The position numbers were made by a program, and so were the translations under genes. Source: Yinghuangia soli (GTDB lineage: Bacteria; Actinomycetota; Actinomycetes; Streptomycetales; Streptomycetaceae). From it: a stretch of 64,000 bases of DNA. How positions within the stretch are numbered: the stretch's first letter is position 1; each line of letters starts with the position of its first letter. Below are positions 39,658-51,100 of this stretch, in pieces. A model generated the notes under the pieces. That model had not been told where the DNA came from, searched no databases, and saw only the letters and a program-made list of their open reading frames with translations. Location: the NCBI RefSeq assembly GCF_021502675.1, contig NZ_JAKFHA010000035.1:21096-85095 (forward strand), in the 5' to 3' direction.

Positions 39658-39849
39658 ATGCAGCACATCGACGTCGACCTGGTCGGCCCGGCCACCGCGA
39701 TGGCCCACATCGTCACGCGCCTGCGCGCGATGGAGGTGCTCGTCGCGGCGGGGGACCTGGTGCGCAACACCGAGAACCCGGACTACGGCTGGCGCAGCAT
39801 CACCGTGGCGGTGCCCGAGGACGCCGGCGAGGCCGTCCCGATCGACTAG
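39658..39849 (+). CDS. Small hypothetical protein
   Basis: 63 residues starting MQHIDVDLVGPATAMAHIVTRLRAMEVL, with no known domain, signal or membrane helix. GGAGG at 39649-39653 is well placed for the ATG, which supports a real gene. Its TAG stop overlaps the stop of the convergent DUF1772 gene in the shared CTAG at 39846-39849. Confidence 0.65.
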   Translation: MQHIDVDLVGPATAMAHIVTRLRAMEVLVAAGDLVRNTENPDYGWRSITVAVPEDAGEAVPID

Positions 39850-40457
39850 GCCGCGTCGGCCGCCCGCGCCGCGTCGGCCGCCCGCGCCGGGTCGGCCGCC
39901 CGGGTCGCGCGCCCGCGCAGCAGCAGCGCGTAGCCCAGGCAGGCGATAGCCGCGGTGGAGACCAGCGTGCGCACGATGTTCCAGGCGATCCACACGTTCT
40001 CGAAGTCCTCGCGGACCGCGGCCGGATCGGCGATCTTCTGCGGGTCGCCGGCGTCCCGCAGCTCGTTGTTGAGCGGGATGTTGAAGCCCATCGTGGTGAG
40101 CGCGCCGATGCTGTAGAGCACCAGTGCCGCGACGATCCAGCGCAGCAGCACCCCGCCGCCCCGGCGGCGCTGCTGCACCGCGGCGACCGCGGTCAGCACG
40201 AACGCCCCGAAGAAGCTCGCGAAGAACACCGGGTTCTCGATCTTCACGTTGACCCGCTGCAGGACGTCGATGAACGTGCGGTCGTCGGCCCCGCTCAGCG
40301 CGGGCATGATCGCGCAGGCGAACGCGTAGTAGACGCCGGCGATCAGGCCCATCGCGACCGTGGCCGCAATCAGCACGGCGTCCACGCCGCCGCGCGTGCG
40401 GCCGGCCGCCGCGGGCTGCGGCACGTACGGGGTGCGGGGCTGGTCCTGGGGGTTCAT
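39846..40457 (-). CDS. DUF1772 membrane protein
   Basis: 203 residues with four hydrophobic helices. GLIAGVYYAFACAIMPALSGADDRTFIDVLQRVN and TTMGFNIPLNNEL are diagnostic for DUF1772 (anthrone oxygenase-like) proteins, of unproven function. The C-terminus is three 18-bp repeats encoding Ala-Arg-Ala-Ala-Asp runs. CAGGAGA supports the ATG. Divergent from an AraC regulator that probably controls it. Confidence 0.85.
   Translation of the reverse strand: MNPQDQPRTPYVPQPAAAGRTRGGVDAVLIAATVAMGLIAGVYYAFACAIMPALSGADDRTFIDVLQRVNVKIENPVFFASFFGAFVLTAVAAVQQRRRGGGVLLRWIVAALVLYSIGALTTMGFNIPLNNELRDAGDPQKIADPAAVREDFENVWIAWNIVRTLVSTAAIACLGYALLLRGRATRAADPARAADAARAADAA
39850..39903 (-). repeat. Three 18-bp tandem repeats in the DUF1772 3' end
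   Basis: Units of GCCGCGTCGGCCGCCCGC, the last with two changes; they code for the Ala/Arg/Asp tail of the protein. Confidence 0.85.
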
Positions 40458-40627
40458 CGGGTCTCCTGGGGGAGCGGGGTCGGCGGGGGCGGCGTCCTGC
40501 GGTGGTGTGCGGTCCTGCTTCCGCCACCTAGTCAAGCCCCGCACGGTGAGACTTCCCATGGTTCAGAAGCGCAGATACATGTTCGTTCGTCTACGTTTCC
40601 GCTGCGGCTTCCTCTACGCTTCTGCGT

Positions 40628-41569
40628 ATGGATGCACTCGCGGGACTCCTCGACGGTCCGCGCGCCCAGGGCGCGTTCCTGCTGCGCTCGCTGCTCGACC
40701 CGCCGTGGGCCATGCGCATCCAGGACGAAGCCCCGCTGACCTTGATGTCCATGGTCCGGGGCAGCGCGTGGGTCGTCCCGGACCGCGGCGAACCGCTGCG
40801 CCTGGCGCCGGGCGACGTCGCCATCGCGCGCGGGCCCGACCCGTACCTGGTGGCCGACGACCCGGCCACCGCACCGCAGATCGTCATCCACCCCGGCCAG
40901 CGCTGCACGACCCCGGACGGCGTCGACGTCGCCGAGATGATGTCGCTGGGCGTGCGGTCGTTCGGCAACTCCCCGGACGGCGAGACCATCCTGCTCACCG
41001 GCACCTACAACCTCGAAGGCGAGATCAGCCAGCGGCTCCTCGGCGCACTGCCGACGCTGCTCGTGGTGCGCGCCGACGAGTGGAACTGCCCGATCATCCC
41101 GCTGCTCGCCGACGAGATCGTCAAGGACGAGCCCGGCCAGGAGGCGGTCCTGGACCGGCTCCTCGACCTTCTCCTCATCGCGGTCCTGCGGGCCTGGTTC
41201 GCGCGCCCCGAGGCCGCCGCACCGGCCTGGTACAAGGCCAATAGCGACCCGGTCGTCGGCCGCGCGCTGCGCATGCTGCACAACAACCCCGCCCACCAGT
41301 GGACGGTCGCCAACCTCGCCAGTGCGGTCGGCGTCTCGCGGGCCGCGCTGGCCCGCCGGTTCGCCGAGCTGCTGGGCGAACCGCCCATGACCTACCTGAC
41401 CAGCTGGCGCCTCGCCCTCGCCGCCGACCTGCTGCGCGAGCCCGAGGCCACGGTCGGCTCGGTGGCGCAACAGGTCGGCTACGGCAGCCCCTTCGCGCTC
41501 AGCACCGCGTTCAAGCGGGTGCGCGGCGTCAGCCCCAAGGAGTTCCGCGCCGCGCTGGGCCGGCCCTGA
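40628..41569 (+). CDS. AraC family transcriptional activator (cupin_6 N-terminal)
   Basis: 313 residues. The N-terminal cupin-like domain has MVRGSAWVVPDRGEPLRLAPGDVAIARGPDPY. The C-terminal double helix-turn-helix has WTVANLASAVGVSRAALARRFAELLGEPPMTYLTSWRL and SVAQQVGYGSPFALSTAFKRVRGVSPKEFR. No ribosome binding site is visible before the ATG, so it may be read from a leaderless transcript. The divergent spacer contains CAGAAGCG (40564-40571) and CGCTTCTG (40617-40624), an inverted pair that could be its operator. Confidence 0.9.
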   Translation: MDALAGLLDGPRAQGAFLLRSLLDPPWAMRIQDEAPLTLMSMVRGSAWVVPDRGEPLRLAPGDVAIARGPDPYLVADDPATAPQIVIHPGQRCTTPDGVDVAEMMSLGVRSFGNSPDGETILLTGTYNLEGEISQRLLGALPTLLVVRADEWNCPIIPLLADEIVKDEPGQEAVLDRLLDLLLIAVLRAWFARPEAAAPAWYKANSDPVVGRALRMLHNNPAHQWTVANLASAVGVSRAALARRFAELLGEPPMTYLTSWRLALAADLLREPEATVGSVAQQVGYGSPFALSTAFKRVRGVSPKEFRAALGRP

Positions 41570-41750
41570 CCGCGCCCGACCGCGCCAGACCGGGCCTGAC
41601 CGGGCCCGACCCGGGCGGGAGCAGCGGACACGCCCGGCGCGCCGGACCCGTACGGCCCGGGTGAAGGCCGGGCGACGCCCCGGCGACCGGCCGCCGGACG
41701 GGTGCCGAAATCCACCGCCCCCGTCGGCGGCTTCGCATAAAGTCCGGATC

Positions 41751-43683
<1,933 letters not shown>

Positions 43684-43687
43684 CGCG

Positions 43688-44800
43688 GTGACCTCCACCG
43701 CGCTCCTCGACGTCCGCGCCCTGAACCGGGCGACCCTCGAGCGGCAGCTGCTGCTCGGCCGCGTGCCCGGCACCGCGGCGGGCACCGTGCGGCACCTGGC
43801 CGGCATGCAGGCCCAGGCCCCGCGTGCCGCCTACGTCGCGCTGTGGTCGCGGCTGGCCGGGTTCCGGCCCGAGGAGCTGGCCGGGCTGCTCACCGAGCGG
43901 CAGGTGGTCCGGGTCGTGCTGATGCGCGGCACCGTGCACCTGGTCACCGCGGACGACGCGCTCGGCATGATGGCGCTGCTCCGGGCCACGCTGGACCGGC
44001 GGTTCGGCAGTTCCTCGTTCGCCAAGGCGCTCACCGAGGTCGACCTCGCCGAGGCCGCGGCGCTGTCCCGGAAGTTCCTGGCGGCCGCACCGAACAGCCG
44101 CAAGGAGCTCGGCGCGCACCTCGCGGAGCGCTGGCCGGGCACCGACCCGGACGCGCTGTCGGCCGCCGGGATGTACCTGGTCGGCTGCGTGCAACTTCCG
44201 CCGCGCGGCCTGTGGGACGACGTGGGCCCGGTCGTGCTGAGCCCGCTGGAGACCTGGCTGGACCGGCCGCTCGACGCCGCGGCGACCCTGGACGACCTGG
44301 TCCTGCGGTTCCTCGGCGCGTTCGGGCCGGCCACCGTCAAGGACGCGCAGAGCTGGTCGGGGCTGACCCGGCTGCGCGAGGTGTTCGACCGGCTGCGGCC
44401 CGGCCTTGCGGTCTTCCGCGGCCCGGCCGGCGAGGAGCTGTTCGACCTGCCGGATGCGCCGCGGCCCGACCCGGAGACCCCGGCACCGGTCCGGTTCCTG
44501 CCCGAGTACGACAACCTGCTGCTCTCACATGCCGACCGGTCCCGCGTCATCGTCGGGCGGCGGGCGGTCCCGCTGCCGCCCGGGTACGGCGGCGCGGCCG
44601 GCACGGTGCTCGTCGACGGGTTCTTCCAGGGCGTGTGGAAGATCGCCCGGGAGAAGGGCACCGCGGTACTGCGCATCGACCCGTTCGTCCCGCCGACCGC
44701 CGCGCAGCGGGCCGACATGGCCGCGGAGGGCGAGGCGCTGCTCGGCTTCGCCGCTGCGGACGCGGAGGCGCACGACGTGCGCATCGGCACGCCGGAGTAG
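43688..44800 (+). CDS. HTH_42 winged-helix protein (AlkX/AlkZ-like)
   Basis: 370 residues of the HTH_42 family: RHLAGMQAQAPRAAYVALWSRLAGF near the N-terminus, VVRVVLMRGTVHLVTADD, FLGAFGPATVKDAQSWSG and FLPEYDNLLLSHADRSR. Some relatives (AlkZ) are DNA glycosylases that remove interstrand crosslinks or alkylated bases; others have no known activity. Residues of the AlkZ QxQ motif may correspond to MQAQAP. GTG start four bases after pip, so the genes are coupled. Confidence 0.85.
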   Translation: MTSTALLDVRALNRATLERQLLLGRVPGTAAGTVRHLAGMQAQAPRAAYVALWSRLAGFRPEELAGLLTERQVVRVVLMRGTVHLVTADDALGMMALLRATLDRRFGSSSFAKALTEVDLAEAAALSRKFLAAAPNSRKELGAHLAERWPGTDPDALSAAGMYLVGCVQLPPRGLWDDVGPVVLSPLETWLDRPLDAAATLDDLVLRFLGAFGPATVKDAQSWSGLTRLREVFDRLRPGLAVFRGPAGEELFDLPDAPRPDPETPAPVRFLPEYDNLLLSHADRSRVIVGRRAVPLPPGYGGAAGTVLVDGFFQGVWKIAREKGTAVLRIDPFVPPTAAQRADMAAEGEALLGFAAADAEAHDVRIGTPE

Positions 44801-44903
44801 CCGCCGCACGCCTCCCGCCGGACTTCCGGACGCCCCCGGTAATCCCCGGCCGCCCCGAAAAACCGGTGGCGGGCGGGGAATTCCATGCGGCAGTCTGCGG
44901 AGC

Positions 44904-45260
44904 ATGGGCTTGCTGGATTCCATGGCCACGCGCGTCGCGGGTGGAGCCACTGTCGAGTTCCGCCCGAGCGGCACCTCGATGGCCCCGCTCGTACGCAGCC
45001 GCCAACTTGTCTCGGTCGCACCCGTGGACCCCGAGAAGCTGGAGATCGGCGACATCGTGCTCGCCCGCGTCGCGGGCACCACCTACCTGCATCTGGTCTC
45101 GGCGCTCGACCGCACACGCGGCCGGGTGCAGATCAGCAACAACCGCGGCCGGGCCAACGGCTGGACCGCCGCGACCCGCGTCTACGGCATCTGCGTCGCG
45201 GTCGACGGCAAGGAGCGCCCGACCGCCCGAGGCAAGATCCGCGGCAGCTTCGCGGTCTGA
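44904..45260 (+). CDS. Small S24/S26 peptidase-like protein
   Basis: 118 residues with a signal-peptidase/LexA-like beta fold: EFRPSGTSMAPLVRSRQLV has the Ser-Met of the catalytic motif, and KLEIGDIVLARVAGTTYLHLVSAL resembles the next strand. A downstream catalytic lysine is not obvious, and there is neither a membrane anchor nor an HTH domain, so it may be inactive or a binding module. TGCGGAG precedes the ATG. Confidence 0.6.
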   Translation: MGLLDSMATRVAGGATVEFRPSGTSMAPLVRSRQLVSVAPVDPEKLEIGDIVLARVAGTTYLHLVSALDRTRGRVQISNNRGRANGWTAATRVYGICVAVDGKERPTARGKIRGSFAV

Positions 45261-45427
45261 CCGCGGCCTGCCGGGTCGGCCACCGGGCAGCGCTCCCGGG
45301 CGAGCTGACTGCCGTGCGCATGATCCGCGGCGGCCGCACGACCCGAGCGGAAGATCCGCCGAGCGCGTCCCGGGCGACCCGTCCGGGCGACCCGGCGTCG
45401 ACCTCGTCCGCCGCCTGTCCGCGAAGC

Positions 45428-45472
45428 GACCGCCGCCGGGCCCGGGTGCGCACTCAGGGCCCGGCGGCGGTC
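45428..45472. terminator. 16-bp perfect hairpin between convergent genes
   Basis: Arms GACCGCCGCCGGGCCC (45428-45443) and GGGCCCGGCGGCGGTC (45457-45472), 13-base loop. Confidence 0.88.
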
Positions 45473-45479
45473 GGCGGCC

Positions 45480-46445
45480 TTACTGCGCCTGGGTCTTGGC
45501 CTTGGCGCCGGCCTTGGCGTCCGGCGCGGGCTCCGGGGCGGCCGGCTTGCCGGGCATGCCGGGCAGCTCCGGCATCGGCGGCATGGGCGGGATCTCCGGC
45601 ATGCCGGGCAGGTCCGGCATCGCGGGGAACTCGGGCATCGGCGGGAGTTCGGGCATCGGGGGGAGGCCCGGAATGTTCGGGAGGGCCGGCATGGGCGGCA
45701 TCGGCGGCAGGCCCGGGATGTTCGGCAGGGCAGGCAGCGACGGGAGGTTCGGCTTCGTCGCCTGGGTCGACGAGCCGAGCGACCCGGTCACCCCGGACAG
45801 CACGCCGGTCAGTGCGGAGACGACCTTGCCCAGTACGTCGGTGAGCGCGGCCAGCACCTTGCCGAGGTCGAGGCTCTTGACGGCATCGAGCAGCGCGGTG
45901 ATGCCCAGGTCGGGCAGCGGCGGGAGATCGACCTTGGGGTTCGGGGCCTTCGGGCCGCCCGGCTTGGCGGCGTTGCCGGTGACCGGCTTGGTGGGCGGCT
46001 TGACCCCGAAAAGCCAGCTGCCGCCGTACGCCTGGGCGTAGGACTGCGCGTACGACTGGGCGAGCGACGACTGCGGGGACGACGGCTTCGCGGTCACCGC
46101 GTGGATCTTGGCCTGCTGGGCGCGGGCCGCGGCCAGCGCGCGCTCGGCGGCCGCCACCACCTTGTCCATCTGCGCGTCCAGGGCCGGCGAGGCGCCCGGC
46201 ACGCCGTCCTTGGCGAGCCGCCGCAGCTCGGCCATCGCCTTTTCCTGGGTGTCCTGTCTCTTCTGCGGGTCCGCGGCGGCGGGTGCCGCGGGTGCCTTCC
46301 CGGTTCCTGCGGTCGCGGTCTGACGGAATGCCCCGGGAGCGGGGTCGGCGGCTGCGGCCGCCTGCGCCGCCGCTACGCCGCCCAGGCTGGTGACGCCCAG
46401 CACAGCGGTTCCGGCCAGGGTCGCCACAAGCTTCTTGCTACGCAC
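45480..46445 (-). CDS. Secreted protein with Pro-Met-Pro repeats
   Basis: 321-residue exported protein. Signal peptide to about residue 30 (LVATLAGTAVLGVTSLGGVAAAQA). A charged helical segment follows (DTQEKAMAELRRLAKDGV), then Gln/Tyr-rich AQSYAQSYAQAYGG, then a hydrophobic Leu/Val/Gly segment. The C-terminal 90 residues are irregular repeats of PxMPxLPxMP and PNIPGLPPMP. No sorting or membrane anchor ends the protein. GGAGGAAA supports the GTG start. No family recognised; the repeats suggest an extended wall- or protein-binding rod. Confidence 0.75.
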   Translation of the reverse strand: MRSKKLVATLAGTAVLGVTSLGGVAAAQAAAAADPAPGAFRQTATAGTGKAPAAPAAADPQKRQDTQEKAMAELRRLAKDGVPGASPALDAQMDKVVAAAERALAAARAQQAKIHAVTAKPSSPQSSLAQSYAQSYAQAYGGSWLFGVKPPTKPVTGNAAKPGGPKAPNPKVDLPPLPDLGITALLDAVKSLDLGKVLAALTDVLGKVVSALTGVLSGVTGSLGSSTQATKPNLPSLPALPNIPGLPPMPPMPALPNIPGLPPMPELPPMPEFPAMPDLPGMPEIPPMPPMPELPGMPGKPAAPEPAPDAKAGAKAKTQAQ

Positions 46446-46621
46446 GGATTTCCTCCATCGGACCGAACAAACGTGATGAAAAGGTCACCCGGCGAAGCAG
46501 TGCGCGCAATTTTTTGTCTGATTAATGAGGCAAACGGGTTGTTCCCTACGCCGAACGAGGCACGGCGGAGCATGCCGCCGCCCGCGGCCGGCCCACCCGC
46601 TTTTCGAGCCGTCTTCGTCCG

Positions 46622-46665
46622 GCCTTCGTGCAGCCTTCGAGCAGTCTTCGAGCAGTCTCGGTGCA
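46622..46665. repeat. Four 11-bp tandem repeats
   Basis: Units GCCTTCGTGCA, GCCTTCGAGCA, GTCTTCGAGCA and GTCTCGGTGCA lie just after the stop of the small membrane protein. The 11-base period is close to one DNA helical turn. Confidence 0.75.
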
Positions 46666-46674
46666 GCCCTTCGC

Positions 46675-46938
46675 TCAGCCCTCGTCCAGGACGAACACCA
46701 GCTCGGTCCCGGGAGGTTCGTCGATCGGCTGTTTCGCGGCCAGCGTGTAGCCCTTGCTGTTGGCCAGCCGGACCAGCATGTCCACCCGCACCGTGCCGCC
46801 CTGATCGGGCACCACCACGCGCGGTGAACCGTCGAACAGGTCCTCGTCCTTCCGCCATTTGCTGCGTAAGCGGCCGGCCGCGAGGACCAGGAAGCCCACC
46901 ACGATCGCCGCGGCGATCAACCCGCCCATGATCCGCAT
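46675..46938 (-). CDS. Small membrane-anchored hypothetical protein
   Basis: 87 residues: one N-terminal hydrophobic helix (GGLIAAAIVVGFLVLAAG), a basic stop-transfer (RLRSKWRK) and a soluble C-terminal part with VVVPDQGGTVRVDMLVRLANSKGYTLA. No known family. GGGGGAT upstream is a weak ribosome binding site. Divergent from the MoxR-vWA system and not obviously part of it. Confidence 0.6.
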   Translation of the reverse strand: MRIMGGLIAAAIVVGFLVLAAGRLRSKWRKDEDLFDGSPRVVVPDQGGTVRVDMLVRLANSKGYTLAAKQPIDEPPGTELVFVLDEG

Positions 46939-47261
46939 CGTGTATCCCCCAACCCCCGAAGAGTCTCGGGCGGCACCCGCTGCGCACCGGTGCCGCTCCC
47001 CAAGCGTGGCGCGGCCCGGCGAGCCGCGTCTACGCCCTGCCCTTCCGGACGCGGCGCGTTCGCCGGGGGTTCGCCGAACGTTGTCGGCCGATGGCGCTAA
47101 CGTTCCGGCCATCCTGACTGCGGCCGGCGCCGCTTCGGTGCCACCATCCACTTGCCCCGGCGGCCCCCGCCGCGTGCGGCCGCGGTCAGGACCACGAACA
47201 TCTCGTACACCACGCGGAACGCCGTCCGGGGTCCGGACCGGCGCGGCGGGAGGGTTTCTTC
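46939..47261. promoter_or_regulatory. Upstream region of the five-gene MoxR-vWA locus
   Basis: 323 bases between divergent genes. Two AACGTT words (47077-47082 and 47099-47104) lie 22 bases apart, about two helical turns, each in a similar context (GAACGTTGTCGG, TAACGTTCCGG). They may be a regulator site. GGGAGGG at 47249-47255 is the ribosome binding site of the first gene. No exact promoter is assigned. Confidence 0.4.
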
Positions 47262-48113
47262 ATGGGGTGGGTGCAGGCCGGCGACTACGAGGTCGCCTTG
47301 GAGGACGGCACGGTGGTGTGCCGGAACGCGGCGGGCCGGCGGCTCAAGTCGGTGCCGTCGAAGATCGCCGAAGAGCCGGCCGTGGTCGGACTCCGGCAAC
47401 TGGTCGAATGGCTGGAACGGCACGAACGCGAGTGCCTGGCCGACGTGGAGCGGTGGATGGTGCGCTCGCTCGCCGTCCCGGCCGCGGTGGTGGCCCGCAC
47501 CTGGCCCGACCCGGCGTGGCGCGCGGTGCTGCGCGACCTGGTCGTGGTGACCGACACCGGCGCCACCGGGTTCCTGCGCGATGCCGACCCCGAGCGCGGC
47601 ATCGGCCTCGTCGACCTGGACGGCGACACGGTGCGGATGGCCGCCCGGGAGGTCCGCTTCCCGCATCCGGTGCTCCTGGAGGACCTGGACGACCTGCGCG
47701 AGTTCGCCGTCGAGCTGGGTGTCGAGCAGAGCATCGGCCAGCTGTACCGCGAGGTGTGGCACAAGCCGGCCGGCCTGCCCGAGGACCGGGTCGCCGTGGA
47801 CGACTACGCGGGCGGCCGCTTCGACCAGCTGCGGTTCCTGTACGGGCGCACCACCTCGCTCGGCTACCAGGTCCGCGGCGGGCAGGCCGTCTGCCCGGTC
47901 CTGGAAGGCACCCGGGTGCTCGAAGCCCGCGTCTGGCTGGGCGACTTCGACCCGTACGAGAGCACCGAGACCGGCAGCCTCAGCTGGACCGACCAGCACG
48001 GCAGCACCCTCAAACTGTCCGAAGTGGGCCCGGTGGCCTGGTCCGAAGGCATGCGCATGGCCGCCGCGCTGTACGCCGGCCGCTCGACCGAGAAGCAGGA
48101 GGAGGCCGCGTGA
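47262..48113 (+). CDS. DUF4132-type protein, first gene of the MoxR-vWA locus
   Basis: 283 residues resembling the DUF4132 domain found at the C-terminus of MolR/YehI proteins: WRAVLRDLVVVTDTGATGFLRDADPERG, VRMAAREVRFPHPVLLEDLDDLREFAVELGVEQSIGQLYREV, and near the end EARVWLGDFDPYESTETGSLSW. Here it stands alone instead of ending a large protein. Function unknown; in E. coli a DUF4132 gene (yehI) neighbours the yehL-M-P-Q group, as here. The ATG follows GGGAGGG. It overlaps the next gene by four bases. Confidence 0.75.
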   Translation: MGWVQAGDYEVALEDGTVVCRNAAGRRLKSVPSKIAEEPAVVGLRQLVEWLERHERECLADVERWMVRSLAVPAAVVARTWPDPAWRAVLRDLVVVTDTGATGFLRDADPERGIGLVDLDGDTVRMAAREVRFPHPVLLEDLDDLREFAVELGVEQSIGQLYREVWHKPAGLPEDRVAVDDYAGGRFDQLRFLYGRTTSLGYQVRGGQAVCPVLEGTRVLEARVWLGDFDPYESTETGSLSWTDQHGSTLKLSEVGPVAWSEGMRMAAALYAGRSTEKQEEAA

Positions 48114-51100
48114 CCGCCGAGCCCACCACCCCCGGCACCACCCCTCGCACTGCGCTGGACCCGGCGGAGGCCGCGGTCCTTCTGGATGCCGGCGCGGTCC
48201 TGCTGCCCGGCAGCGCGCAGGGCGACGACGTCGACACCCTCACCGCGCGCACCTACACGCACCCCGGCCTCGACGACCGGGCCATCGTGCGCCTCGTCCC
48301 GGCCACGCTCGGCGATGCCGAGGACCTCGCCCTCGACTTCCTGGGCCTGGTCCGCGGCGCCGAGCCCGCCGAGGTCGGCCAGGTCCGCCGCGAGACGCTC
48401 GGCTTCCCGGCCTGGGCCCTGGTCAACGACCCCGCGAACGGCCACCACGCCCTCGCCCTGGTCCGCGACATCGAGCGCCTGGACCGGCAGGCCCGCAGCA
48501 AGCCCGGCAGCGCCAAGGAGGGCTTCGACGCGCTCGGCACCAAACTCGGCCGCGCCGTGCCGCACTTCCTGCCGACCTTCTACGAGCAGGCCGCGCGCAT
48601 CTTCCTCGGCCACGAGAACACCACTTACGCGGCGACGTTCTTCGGCAAGGCCCGCGAGGCCGAGCGGGTGCACAACCTGCGCATCGAAGAGGCCCGGCTG
48701 CGTGCGGTTTTCCTGGAGTTCGCGTTCGCCGGCGCGCTGACCGCCAAGGCCCTCAAGGAGTACGCCAAGGACCTGTCCCGCCGCCTCGACCCGCCGGCCG
48801 CCTGGCAGCAGTTCCGGCAGCTGTGCGTGGAGCGCTGCGCCGCGGGCATGCCGCCGTACGCCGGCCTCGCCGAGGACTGCCGCGCGATGATCAGGGCGGT
48901 CGGCGGCGGTGCGGACGCCCAGGGTGCCGAGGAACGCGCGCTGCTGGTCGACCTGCTGCCCGGTCCGGCGATCGAGCGCGCCCCGCTGTCGTTCTGGAAG
49001 GCGTTCGCGAAGTCCCTTGCCGTGCTTGCCGCGGAGCGTCCCGAGGTCCGGTCGCGGCTGCTGGAGATCTTCCCGACGCCCGGCTCCGGCGAGCCCGCCG
49101 ACGTCGACGCCTACTGGATAGGCCTGCTGGCCGCCACCGGCGCGGACTCCCTCCTGACCACGCCGGGCGCGCTGGAGTCCGGCAAGGCCGCGGCGTGGCT
49201 CAGCCGCTGGGCGAGGCACATCCGGCGCGGCTGGCGCAGCCGCCCGCGCGATGCGGCGACGGTCGCGCTGGCCGAGCGCATGGCCCCGGCCCTGATCGCG
49301 GACGGCGTATCCGTCGACCTGGCTTCCGGCAACTGGCGCGGCGAGGCGGACCCGGACCTGCTGGACGTGTGCCTGGCGCACGGCGTCCAGGTCACGGCCC
49401 CGAAGCCGGACGCGTCGCTGGACTTCGGCTCGTGGTTCGAGGACACCGCGCCGGGCCGCCGCGACCTGGCCGCGCTCGGCGCGGCGGAGGTGTACGGGCC
49501 GGTTCTGAAGCGCTCGATCGGCCGCCTCGGCGCGGAGAGCAACGGCCGCCATGTCGCGGCCGCGGCCGCGCAGCCGGTGCTGAAGGCCGCGATGCACAGC
49601 TGGCTGGAGGACCGGGTCGCCGAACTGGAGACCCAGGCCGGCCTGCCCGGCGCCCAGGAAGTGCTGTCCGTCCTGGACCCGTTCCGCACGGTCGCCGCCG
49701 ACGTGCACCCCGGCGCGGTCGCCCGGGTGCGGGCCGTGGACGCGGCGCCGATCCTGGCCCGCACGCTGCGCGCCGGCATCCCGGACGAACTCGCCTGGCC
49801 CGCCCTGGAGGACGGGCTCGCCGCACTCGGCTTCGATCCGGCCGAGGCGGCCCCCGGCCTGGCGCCGGGCGGCCCCGACCTCGAGGTCTCCGAGGCCTGG
49901 CCCGCGCTGATCGTGTCCACGGGCAGCCGCGTCGTCGTGGTCGGCCCGCAAGCCGTGCTCCTCGACCACGAGCTCCGCATCCCCGACAAGCTCGACCGCT
50001 ACCGCAAGCCGCGGTTCCGCTACATCGACGGCGACCTGCTGGTCATGTGGTGGACGGACAACGACTCCAGGGCGTACTGGAGTTCGCGGCCCGCCGAGAT
50101 CTTCGAGCCGTCCGGTGCCGGTGTGCCGGGCCGGTGGGGCGGCGACCAGGGCAGCATCTCCTACCCGCACCCCGACGGCGGCCGCGTCACCGGCGCCCGC
50201 ACCATGCACGCGGGCGACACCGAAGTGGCCGTGCGCCGCCCGGTCATGACCGACGGCCGCAGCCACTGGGTGTACGACTGGAATCTCAGCCTGAGCGCAT
50301 GGGTCGAGTACGATCCGGCCACCGGGACCCAGGGGCGCGCCTCGCTGCCCGGCCCGTTCGCCGCGGTCGTCGAGGACCCCTCGGCCGGCTCCCTGATGCC
50401 GGGTGAATGCCAGCTGCTGCCCATGCAGCCGGGCCTGGAGGACACCCCGCTGGGCACCGACGGCAACGTGCTCGGCCGCTGGGTGCGGATCGCGCAGGAC
50501 ACCGTCACCGCCTCGTACTTCGGCGGCGAGCCGGTGACCATGCCGATCGGCGACCGGCAGTGGGACGGCCGCCCGCGCACGTACCCGATGGGCGTGCTGA
50601 AGCTGCCCGGCGGCGCCCGTCCGGCCATCGTCTCCGGCTCGAACTCGCTGGACTGGTACGACGGCGGCATCCGGCTGTTCGACTTCCCGGTCGAGCGGAG
50701 CGGCGGCGACCAGGCGGCCGGCACCCGGCTCCTGCCCGGCCTGTCGTTCTGGCATGCGATGCGGCCGCGCGACGAGGCGTCCTCTGCGGTCCTGCGCGGC
50801 ATCACCGACGCCGACGCCACCGCGCTGATCGCGGGCGCCGAGGCCGAGTACAAGGCCGCGCAGGTCGAGGCGGTCGAGAACGAGAAGACCCTGATCGAAC
50901 CGGTCCCGATGGACTCGGTGCGCGCCGTCCTGCCCGGCCTCGCCCACCCGGGCCTGGTCGCGGGTGCCGCGGGCTTCGCCCGCACCGCGGCGCGCCTCAC
51001 GCGCCGCCTCGCGTCGTTCGGCACCCCGCCGAAGACCGCTTCGGCGGGCAACGAGCCGTACCGCCCCGAACACGGCACCGACGGTGTCCTGGTCACCTGC

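Noticed and set aside
46859..48109. Upstream extension of the large MoxR-vWA protein
   Set aside because: The frame is open but overlaps the DUF4132 gene entirely; the GTG at 48110 in a stop/start overlap is the natural start.
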